NCBI GenBank assembly: GCA_035706585.1
Contig: DASSUW010000349.1
Span: 1-9,346, forward strand
Source of the DNA: DASSUW01 sp035706585
Lineage (GTDB): Bacteria; Actinomycetota; Thermoleophilia; Solirubrobacterales; Solirubrobacteraceae
Length of the DNA: 9,346 nt
Direction: 5' to 3'
Of the stretch, positions 4,390 to 9,346 are shown piece after piece. How positions within the stretch are numbered: position 1 is the stretch's first letter; every line of letters begins with the position of its first letter. The notes below the pieces were generated by a model. It saw only the letters and a list, made by a program, of their open reading frames with translations. It was not told the origin of the DNA and did no database searches. The position numbers and the translations under genes were made by a program.

Positions 4390-4764
4390 TCAGCGGTCGC
4401 GGTTCGCGAGGCGCTCGGACTCCGGGGTGACGGGGCGGCTGCCCTCGCCCTCGCCGCCGACGCCGCCCTCGCCGCCGCCGCCGATCCCGGGGCTGTTCCC
4501 CGCCGGGTCCATGCCGCGGCCGGCCTCGGGCTGGTCGATGGTGACCCCCTCGCGGGTCTGCGTGCCCGCGTGCTGGTCGGTGTCGCCCAGGGGAGTGTTG
4601 CGGTCGGGTGCGGTGATCGCCATGTCGCTGGTCGGCGTGCCGCCGCCGTAGCTGCGGTCCGCGGCCGCCTCGCCGCGGCGCGCGCGGGTCGCGCGCAACG
4701 TGAAGAACGTCACGCCCGCCGCCACGATCAGGACGACGAGGATGCCTGCGATGACATATCCCAT
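4390..4764 (-). CDS. Small single-pass membrane protein with disordered Gly-rich tail
   Basis: A 124-residue protein that I do not recognise as a named family. Residues 3-22 ('YVIAGILVVLIVAAGVTFF') form one strong transmembrane helix at the very N terminus. A basic cluster (RATRARR, about 24-30) follows, predicting a cytoplasmic C-terminal tail. The remainder is hydrophilic and low in complexity, with Thr/Asp/Pro-rich spacers and a Gly/Glu run around residues 94-107, so it is probably disordered. ATG 4764 is well placed: it starts directly before the membrane helix and exactly 9 bases after GGGTAG (4774-4779), with the same GGGTAGCCGATCSGTATG block as the BON gene. No Shine-Dalgarno sequence is visible, consistent with leaderless translation. 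The gene is divergent from the PfpI-family gene, and the promoters overlap. A role in envelope stress is inferred from the promoter only. Confidence 0.75.
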   Translation of the reverse strand: MGYVIAGILVVLIVAAGVTFFTLRATRARRGEAAADRSYGGGTPTSDMAITAPDRNTPLGDTDQHAGTQTREGVTIDQPEAGRGMDPAGNSPGIGGGGEGGVGGEGEGSRPVTPESERLANRDR

Positions 4765-4771
4765 ACCGATC

Positions 4772-4797
4772 GGCTACCCCCGGGCGGCGTTGGGTAC
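4772..4797 (+). promoter_or_regulatory. Possible SigB-type promoter of the PfpI-HAD pair
   Basis: GGGTAC on the plus strand (4792-4797) lies 34 bases before the ATG at 4832, with GGCT 16 bases upstream (4772-4775) as a poor -35 element. It overlaps the leftward promoter almost completely, so the two directions could compete or be induced together. Confidence 0.35.
4774..4797 (-). promoter_or_regulatory. SigB/SigF-type promoter of the Gly-rich membrane protein gene
   Basis: On the minus strand GGGTAG (4774-4779) is preceded at 14 bases by GTAC (4794-4797). The -10 element is good and the -35 weak (2 of 4 to GTTT). The ATG is 9 bases after the hexamer. The -35 shares its palindromic GTAC with the rightward -10 element at 4792-4797. 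Confidence 0.5.
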
Positions 4798-4831
4798 GCC
4801 AGTGGTGAGACCAACGACAAAAGGGGACGAC

Positions 4832-5416
4832 ATGGCTGACAAGCTGAAGGGCAAGCGGATCGCGTTCCTCGTGGCCCCGGAGGGCACCGAGCAGGTCGAG
4901 CTCACCGAGCCGTGGAAGGCCGTCGAGAGCGAGGGCGGCGCGCCCGAGCTGATCTCGACCGAGTCGGGCGAGATCCAGGCGTTCAACCACCTCGACAAGG
5001 GCGACACGTTCAAGGTCGACCACACTGTCGACGAGGTGACCGCGTCCGACTACGACGCCCTGGTGCTGCCGGGCGGCGTCGCGAATCCCGACTTCCTGCG
5101 CATGAACGACCGGGCGGTCGGCTTCGCGCGCGGCTTCTTCGAGGAGGCCAAGCCGGTCGGCGTCATCTGCCACGGCCCGTGGACGCTCGTCGAAGCCGGC
5201 GTGCTGCGCGGCCGCACGATCACCTCGTGGCCGTCGCTCGAGACCGACGTCAAGAACGCCGGAGGCAACTGGGTCGACGAGGAGGTCGTCGTCGACGAGG
5301 GCCTCGTGTCCTCCCGCAAGCCCGACGACCTGCCGGCGTTCTGCGCGAAGATCGTCGAGGAGTTCTGCGAGGGCAAGCACGAGGGCCAGCGCCAGAGCGT
5401 CGGCGCGGCCTCGTGA
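4832..5416 (+). CDS. PfpI/DJ-1 family protein (class I glutamine amidotransferase-like; putative deglycase/protease)
   Basis: A 194-residue protein of normal length for the PfpI/YhbO branch of the DJ-1 superfamily. It has the N-terminal strand 'KRIAFLVAPEGTEQVELTEP', in which Glu20 lies where the catalytic-site Glu of PfpI is found, then 'DYDALVLPGGVANPD' and the nucleophile elbow 'VGVICHGPWTLVEAG', with Cys113 followed by His114. The later 'GRTITSWPSLETDVKNAGG' is typical of the family. Members are described as stress proteins with protease or glyoxalase/deglycase activities; which applies here cannot be read from sequence. ATG 4832 is preferred because AAAAGGGGA (4819-4827) is a good ribosome site and the open frame upstream of it has no family similarity. 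The gene overlaps the HAD gene by 4 bases, so the two are co-translated. A stress-type promoter is possible at 4772-4797. Confidence 0.9.
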   Translation: MADKLKGKRIAFLVAPEGTEQVELTEPWKAVESEGGAPELISTESGEIQAFNHLDKGDTFKVDHTVDEVTASDYDALVLPGGVANPDFLRMNDRAVGFARGFFEEAKPVGVICHGPWTLVEAGVLRGRTITSWPSLETDVKNAGGNWVDEEVVVDEGLVSSRKPDDLPAFCAKIVEEFCEGKHEGQRQSVGAAS

Positions 5417-6066
5417 GCAAGCCGGCCGCGATCCTCGACATCGACGGCACGCTCGTCGACACGAACTACCAGCACGCGATTGCCTGGTACCGGGCGTTCC
5501 TCCAGAGCGGCAAGGTCTTGCCGCTCTGGCGCGTGCACCGGCACATCGGCTTGGGCGGCGACCAGCTGGTCGCCGCCCTCGCCGGCGAGGAGTTCGACGC
5601 CGAGCACGGCGATGACGTCCGTGCTGCCGAGAAGGTGCTCTACATGGCGCTGATCGACGAGGTGCGCCCGTTCGCCGACGCCCGTGCACTGCTCGAGCAC
5701 CTCAAGGCGCAGGGGCACGCGCTCGTCCTCGCGTCCTCGGCCAAGCCCGACGAGGTCGAGCACTACCTCGACCTGCTCGACGCCCGCGACCTCGCCGACG
5801 GCTGGACGCATTCCGGCGACGTCGAGCGCACCAAACCCGAGCCCGATCTCGTCGCCGCCGCGGTCGAGAAGGCAGGCGGCGGCGCCGCCGTGATGGTCGG
5901 CGACTCGACCTGGGACTGCGAGGCGGCCAAGCGCGCCGGCCTGGCCACGGTTGCCGTTCTGACCGGAGGATTCAGCGACGCCGAGCTGCGCGAAGCCGGG
6001 GCCGAGTGCGTGTTTCCGTCGCTCAGCGAGCTGCTCGCGAACCTCGCCGATACTCCGCTGTCCTAA
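5413..6066 (+). CDS. HAD-superfamily phosphatase (phosphoglycolate phosphatase/beta-phosphoglucomutase-like)
   Basis: A 217-residue protein. GTG 5413 sits in the GTGA that also contains the stop of the PfpI-family gene, giving a 4-base overlap and probable translational coupling. All HAD motifs are present: motif I 'LDIDGTLVDTN' (Asp9 nucleophile, Asp11 acid/base), motif II 'LVLASSAKPDE' (Ser108), motif III Lys141 in 'TKPEPD' and motif IV 'VGDSTWDCEAAKRAG' (Asp164, Asp168). A helical cap lies at about residues 15-85. The enzyme should hydrolyse a small phosphorylated metabolite in the cytoplasm; the substrate is not evident. Coupling to a DJ-1-type gene suggests a joint repair or detoxification role, for example clearing damaged sugar phosphates, but that is inference. 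There are 68 bases to the sigma factor gene and no clear terminator. Confidence 0.9.
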   Translation: MSKPAAILDIDGTLVDTNYQHAIAWYRAFLQSGKVLPLWRVHRHIGLGGDQLVAALAGEEFDAEHGDDVRAAEKVLYMALIDEVRPFADARALLEHLKAQGHALVLASSAKPDEVEHYLDLLDARDLADGWTHSGDVERTKPEPDLVAAAVEKAGGGAAVMVGDSTWDCEAAKRAGLATVAVLTGGFSDAELREAGAECVFPSLSELLANLADTPLS

Positions 6067-6120
6067 AACGGACCTGCTAGAGGTACCCTTGTTCGCGACG
6101 CGGCGGCGCGGATCGCCGAC

Positions 6121-6130
6121 GCGTATACGC
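6121..6130. promoter_or_regulatory. Palindrome GCGTATACGC just before the sigma factor gene
   Basis: A perfect 10-base palindrome ends 4 bases before the ATG at 6135. Its left half, GCGTAT, is one mismatch from the GGGTAT -10 element and lies 8 bases before the ATG, close to the 9-base spacing seen at three other genes; no GTTT-like -35 is found upstream. It may be a weak promoter element, an operator or coincidence. Confidence 0.3.
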
Positions 6131-6134
6131 CCTC

Positions 6135-6941
6135 ATGTCCAACCCTCCCTCCGAGCGGCCCAGCGCCGTAACCGAGGCGGAACAACCCGTCGGCCCGACT
6201 CGCGCCGAAGAGGACCGGCGGCTGCTGATCCGCTACCACCGGCACGGCGACCAGGCGGCCCGGGAGCAGCTGGTCGAGCGCCTGCTGCCGCTGGCCCGGA
6301 GGATGGCGCGCCGCTACCGGCGCTCGGACGAACCGCTCGACGATCTCGTGCAGGTCGCGACGCTCGGACTGATCAAGGCGATCGACCGCTTCGACCCCGC
6401 GCGCGAGACCGCGTTCTCCTCGTACGCGGTGCCGACGATGCTCGGCGAGCTCAAGCGCTACTTCCGTGACAACGGCTGGGCCGTCCACGTTCCGCGCGGG
6501 ATGCAGGAGCGCGTGATGCAGGTCGACAACGCGGTCAAGGATCTCTCGCGCCGCCTCGGGCGCTCGCCGTCGATCGCCGAGATCGGGGACCAGCTCGAGC
6601 TCTCGCAGGAGCAGGTGCTCGAGGCGATGGAGGCCGCGTCCGCCTATGACGCCGTGTCGCTCGAGTCCTACCGGTTCGGCGACGAGGGCGACGGCGAGAC
6701 CTACGCCGAGTCGATCGGCGTCGACGACGAGCGATTCGAGCTCGTCGAGTACAGCGCGACGATCGCGCCGACCCTGCAGGCGCTGCCGCCGCGCGACCGG
6801 ATCGTGCTGCACCTGCGCTTCGTCGAGGATCTGACGCAGGCCGAGATCGCCGAGCGCGTCGGCGTCTCCCAGATGCACGTCTCGCGCCTGATCCGACGGG
6901 CGCTCGAGCGGCTGCGCACGGTGGCCGAGCACTCGGGCTGA
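6135..6941 (+). CDS. RNA polymerase sigma factor, SigB/SigF/SigG family
   Basis: A 268-residue sigma-70 group 3 factor. After an acidic N-terminal tail (1-25), region 2 spans about residues 40-117 with 'DDLVQVATLGLIKAIDRFDP' and 'FSSYAVPTMLGELKRYFRDN', followed by GWAVHVPRG, the classic signature of the SigB/SigF/SigG group. Region 3 covers about 122-190, and region 4 (about 210-262) has the helix-turn-helix 'LTQAEIAERVGVSQMHVSRL'. Such factors direct RNA polymerase to general-stress or sporulation-type promoters of the form GTTT-N14-16-GGGTAT and are held by RsbW-like kinases. Several such promoters and an RsbW-like kinase lie within 6 kb, which makes this factor their likely partner. ATG 6135 has no Shine-Dalgarno sequence, so leaderless translation is possible. 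The subtype symbol (sigB or sigF) cannot be fixed from sequence alone. Confidence 0.95.
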   Translation: MSNPPSERPSAVTEAEQPVGPTRAEEDRRLLIRYHRHGDQAAREQLVERLLPLARRMARRYRRSDEPLDDLVQVATLGLIKAIDRFDPARETAFSSYAVPTMLGELKRYFRDNGWAVHVPRGMQERVMQVDNAVKDLSRRLGRSPSIAEIGDQLELSQEQVLEAMEAASAYDAVSLESYRFGDEGDGETYAESIGVDDERFELVEYSATIAPTLQALPPRDRIVLHLRFVEDLTQAEIAERVGVSQMHVSRLIRRALERLRTVAEHSG

Positions 6942-6969
6942 CGGCACCCGCGCTCTACGGTCAGAGCAG

Positions 6970-6999
6970 AAACGCGCGCGTTTGATCAGAAGCGCTTCT
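6970..6999. repeat. Cluster of abutting palindromes between the sigma factor and carbamoyltransferase genes
   Basis: Three perfect palindromes adjoin: AAACGCGCGCGTTT (6970-6983), TGATCA (6983-6988) and AGAAGCGCTTCT (6988-6999). They fill much of the 74-base gap between the sigma gene stop and the next start. The last ends just before the ribosome site GGAGA (7001-7005). They may form an operator for the downstream cluster or hairpins ending sigma gene transcription; the first ends in TTT. Confidence 0.5.
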
Positions 7000-7015
7000 C
7001 GGAGAGCCGTTGCGC

Positions 7016-8689
7016 ATGCCCCATGTGCTCGGCGTCAACGCCGTCTTCCACGATCCCGCCGCGGCCGTGCTCGTCGACGGGGAGGTCGTGGCCGCCGCCG
7101 AGGAGGAGCGCTTCTCCCGGCGCAAGCACGGCAAGTCGCCGGTCCCGTTCTCCACCTGGGAGCTGCCCGAGCAGGCGATGGCGTTCTGCCTGTCAGAGGC
7201 TGGACTGGAGCCCGCTGACCTCGACGCCGTCGCCTACTCCTACCACCCCGACCTGGCGCCGCCGCCCGACGGCGACATCACGGCGGACGGGTGGGAGGGG
7301 CTGCGGACGCTGTACGCCCGGCGCGCCCCGCGGTTCCTGCAGGCGAGCCTGCCCGGGCTGGACCCGGCGAAGGTGCGCTGGGTCCCCCATCACGTCGCGC
7401 ACGCGTCCTCGGCGACGTTCGCCTCCGGCATGGATCCCTGCGACGTGCTGGTGCTCGACGGCCGCGGGGAGCGCGGGTCGCACCTCGCCGGCACGTTCGC
7501 CGGCGGCCGGCTCGACGTGCTCGCCGCCCAGCGACTGCCGCACTCGCTCGGGCTGCTCTACGAGGAGCTGACCGCCCACCTCGGCTTCCGCCGGTCCTCC
7601 GACGAGTACAAGGTCATGGCGATGGCGTCCTACGGGGAGCCGCGGTTCCTGGACGAGCTGCGGCGGCTGGTCCGCGCCGACGCCGACGGCGGGTTCGCGG
7701 TCGCGCCCGTCGATCTCGCGCGCTACGCGCCCGCACTGCCCGCGGGCGCCGAGTTCACGCGCGCGCACGCCGACATCGCCGCGAGCGTCCAGCGCCGGCT
7801 CGAGGAGGTGCTCGTCGACCTCGCCCGCCGGCTCCATACGCGCACGGGCAATCGCGACCTCGTGATGGCCGGTGGCGTCGCGCTCAACTGCGTCGCCAAC
7901 AGCCGCCTGTGGCGCGAGGGCCCGTACGACCGCATCTGGGTCCAGCCCGCCTCCGGCGACTCCGGGACGGCGCTCGGCGCGGCGATGCAGGTCGCGCACG
8001 AGCTCGGGGACGCGGTCTCGCCGATGCCGACGGCGGCGCTCGGCCGCGGCTGGGACGACGATGCGCTGGCGCGAGCGCTCGACACGGCGGCGGTGTCCTA
8101 CGAGCGGCCCGCCGACGTCGCCGGCGCGGTCGCCGAGGCGCTGGCCCGCAATGAGGTCGTCGCCTGGTTCCAGGGACGCTCGGAGTACGGCCCGCGCGCG
8201 CTCGGTCATCGCTCGCTGCTCGCCGACCCGCGCGCCGTCGCGAACCTCGAGCGCCTCAACGACGTCAAGGGCCGCGAGCAGTTCCGGCCGGTGGCGCCGA
8301 TGGTGCTCGACGAGCGCGCCGCCGCGATCTTCGACGGCCCGCTGCCGTCGCCGTTCATGCTCTTCACGCACGACGTCCGGCCCGGCTGGGCCGAGCGCAT
8401 CCCGGCCGTCGTGCACGTCGACGGCACGGCCCGGATCCAGACCGTCGACCGCGCCCAGGAGCCGCTGGTGGCGCGCATGCTCGACCGCTTCGAGGCGCTC
8501 ACCGGCGTCCCCGTCGTCGTCAACACGAGCCTCAACACCGCCGGGCGGCCGATGGTCGACGACCCGCGCGACGCGCTCGAGTGCTTCGGCTCGGCCCCGG
8601 TCGACATGCTCGCGATCGGCCCGTTCGTCGTGCGCCGCGCGAGCGCCGGCGGGGCCGGATCGCAGCTGATCGAGGAGCTGGTCGCATGA
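7016..8689 (+). CDS. O-carbamoyltransferase, NodU/CmcH/TobZ family
   Basis: A 557-residue protein, near the usual family length. These enzymes transfer the carbamoyl group of carbamoyl phosphate, via carbamoyl-adenylate, to a hydroxyl of a sugar or natural product. The N-terminal Kae1-like domain has 'GVNAVFHDPAAAVLVDGEVV', the metal-site 'VPHHVAHASSATF' (His125 and His129), 'VLDGRGERGSH', 'DEYKVMAMASYGEP', 'MAGGVALNCVANS' and 'PASGDSGTALGAA' (Asp315 probably a metal ligand). The C-terminal domain (about 375-545) has 'WFQGRSEYGPRALGHRSLLA', 'FRPVAPMVL' and 'NTSLNTAGRPMVDDPRDALE'. ATG 7016 is preferred, with GGAGA 10 bases upstream; a TTG at 7010 is too close to it. The gene overlaps the glycosyltransferase gene by 4 bases (ATGA), so the acceptor is probably a sugar in a surface glycan or glycolipid. 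The exact acceptor is unknown. Confidence 0.93.
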   Translation: MPHVLGVNAVFHDPAAAVLVDGEVVAAAEEERFSRRKHGKSPVPFSTWELPEQAMAFCLSEAGLEPADLDAVAYSYHPDLAPPPDGDITADGWEGLRTLYARRAPRFLQASLPGLDPAKVRWVPHHVAHASSATFASGMDPCDVLVLDGRGERGSHLAGTFAGGRLDVLAAQRLPHSLGLLYEELTAHLGFRRSSDEYKVMAMASYGEPRFLDELRRLVRADADGGFAVAPVDLARYAPALPAGAEFTRAHADIAASVQRRLEEVLVDLARRLHTRTGNRDLVMAGGVALNCVANSRLWREGPYDRIWVQPASGDSGTALGAAMQVAHELGDAVSPMPTAALGRGWDDDALARALDTAAVSYERPADVAGAVAEALARNEVVAWFQGRSEYGPRALGHRSLLADPRAVANLERLNDVKGREQFRPVAPMVLDERAAAIFDGPLPSPFMLFTHDVRPGWAERIPAVVHVDGTARIQTVDRAQEPLVARMLDRFEALTGVPVVVNTSLNTAGRPMVDDPRDALECFGSAPVDMLAIGPFVVRRASAGGAGSQLIEELVA

Positions 8690-9346
8690 GGTACACGGTC
8701 GTCGTCCCGACGGCCGGGCGGCCGTGCCTGACGGCGCTGCTGCCGGCGCTCGCGGCCGGCGACGGACCGCTGCCCGAGCGCGTCCTGCTCGTCGACGACC
8801 GCCGCGACCGCTCGACGCCGCTGGTGGAGCCGCGCCATCTCGGCCCGCTGCTCGCGCGCGTGCACGTCCTCGCGGGCGCGGCCTCCGGGCCCGCTGCGGC
8901 GCGCAACCGCGGCTGGCGCGCAGCCGAGACGGAATGGATCGCGTTCCTCGACGACGACGTGATCCCGCCGCCGGGCTGGCGCGCCGCGCTCGCCGCCGAC
9001 CTCACCGGGCTCGGTCACGACGTCGCCGGGTCGCAGGGCCGGATCCGCGTGCCGTTGCCGCGCCACCGCCGGCCGACCGACTGGGAGCGCAACGTCGCGG
9101 GCCTGGAGCGCGCGCGCTGGGCCACGGCCGACATGGCGTACCGCCGCGATGCGCTGGCCGCGGTCGGCGGGTTCGATGAGCGCTTTCCGCACGCCTATCG
9201 CGAGGACGCCGATCTCGGTCTGCGGCTGTCCGCAGCCGGCTGGCGGATCGTCACGGGTGGGCGGAGCGTCCTGCATCCGGTCGGGGTCGCGGGCCGCGCG
9301 GTCTCGCTGGCCAAGCAGGCCGGCAACGCCGACGACGTGCTGATGC
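8686..9346 (+). CDS. Family 2 glycosyltransferase (N-terminal 220 codons; gene runs off the window)
   Basis: The ATG at 8686 lies in the ATGA overlap with the carbamoyltransferase stop, and the frame stays open to the window end. It begins 'MRYTVVVPTAGRP', the first strand of a GT-A fold. It continues with 'RVLLVDDRRD', 'GPAAARNRGWRAAETEWIAF' and 'LDDDVIPPPGW', in which the Asp triplet is the metal/nucleotide-sugar site. Later come 'ATADMAYRRDALAAVGGFDE' and 'YREDADLGLRLSAAGW', the acceptor-side region with the ED pair expected of the catalytic base. The enzyme should transfer a sugar from a nucleotide-sugar donor in the cytoplasm; donor and acceptor are unknown. There is no membrane segment in the visible part. 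Co-translation with the carbamoyltransferase points to a glycan or glycoconjugate cluster that continues to the right. Confidence 0.9.
   Translation, partial: MRYTVVVPTAGRPCLTALLPALAAGDGPLPERVLLVDDRRDRSTPLVEPRHLGPLLARVHVLAGAASGPAAARNRGWRAAETEWIAFLDDDVIPPPGWRAALAADLTGLGHDVAGSQGRIRVPLPRHRRPTDWERNVAGLERARWATADMAYRRDALAAVGGFDERFPHAYREDADLGLRLSAAGWRIVTGGRSVLHPVGVAGRAVSLAKQAGNADDVLM

Noticed and set aside
3542..5689. A 715-codon open frame on the minus strand
   Set aside because: It is a high-GC artefact: only its last 150 or so codons (DUF1360) look like protein. The rest is Arg/Pro-rich and runs antisense to the PfpI gene and part of the HAD gene.
6063..6947. A 294-codon minus-strand frame opposite the sigma factor gene
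   Set aside because: It mirrors the sigma factor codons (Leu/Asp/Arg-rich) and has no recognisable domain; the plus-strand protein is unmistakable.
1..9346. CRISPR arrays, insertion sequences, integrases, rRNA or tRNA genes
   Set aside because: None was seen: no regularly spaced repeats, no transposase motifs and no RNA gene signatures.

Overview
The window is uniformly very GC-rich, with GC-dominated third codon positions and GTG starts. Its gene types are a UgpC-type ABC ATPase, a SigB/SigF-family sigma factor, several partner-switching regulators, a DUF1360 protein and a BON protein. Together these suggest a high-GC actinobacterium, most likely of the Thermoleophilia/Solirubrobacterales kind. 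That placement is inference from protein style and composition; there is no marker gene here.

Layout. (1) 2-361 (+): the 3' end of an ABC transporter ATPase gene. (2) 365-2938 (-): five genes read leftwards, encoding an RsbW-like anti-sigma kinase, a degenerate ATPase-fold paralogue coupled to it by a 4-base overlap, a STAS anti-sigma antagonist, a ParB-domain protein and a BON-domain membrane-anchored protein. The BON gene also has its own stress-type promoter. (3) 3160-3552 (+): a second STAS antagonist, divergent from the RsbW operon. (4) 3542-4095 (-): a DUF1360 membrane protein, preceded by a 32-residue proline-rich ORF. (5) 4096-4389: a noncoding stretch with two inverted repeats and a short tandem repeat. 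(6) 4390-4764 (-): a small single-pass membrane protein with a Gly-rich tail, divergent from (7) 4832-6066 (+), a PfpI/DJ-1-family gene overlapping a HAD phosphatase gene. (8) 6135-6941 (+): a SigB/SigF/SigG-type sigma factor. (9) 7016-9346 (+): an O-carbamoyltransferase gene overlapping a family 2 glycosyltransferase gene that runs off the window, probably the start of a glycan or glycoconjugate cluster.

How it fits together. Positions 365-6941 look like a general-stress-response island: a sigma factor, its likely anti-sigma kinase, two antagonists and several apparent targets. The main observation is a recurring promoter of the SigB/SigF class (GTTT, 14-16 bases, GGGTAT). It appears as GTTT-N15-GGGTAG (BON gene), GTTA-N15-GGGTAC (proline-rich ORF/DUF1360), GTAC-N14-GGGTAG (Gly-rich membrane protein) and GTTA-N16-GGGTAC (RsbW operon). 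In the first three the start codon lies exactly 9 bases after the -10 hexamer, which predicts leaderless or nearly leaderless mRNAs. The RsbW promoter suggests that the sigma factor feeds back on its own regulators. All regulatory assignments were read by eye and are untested.
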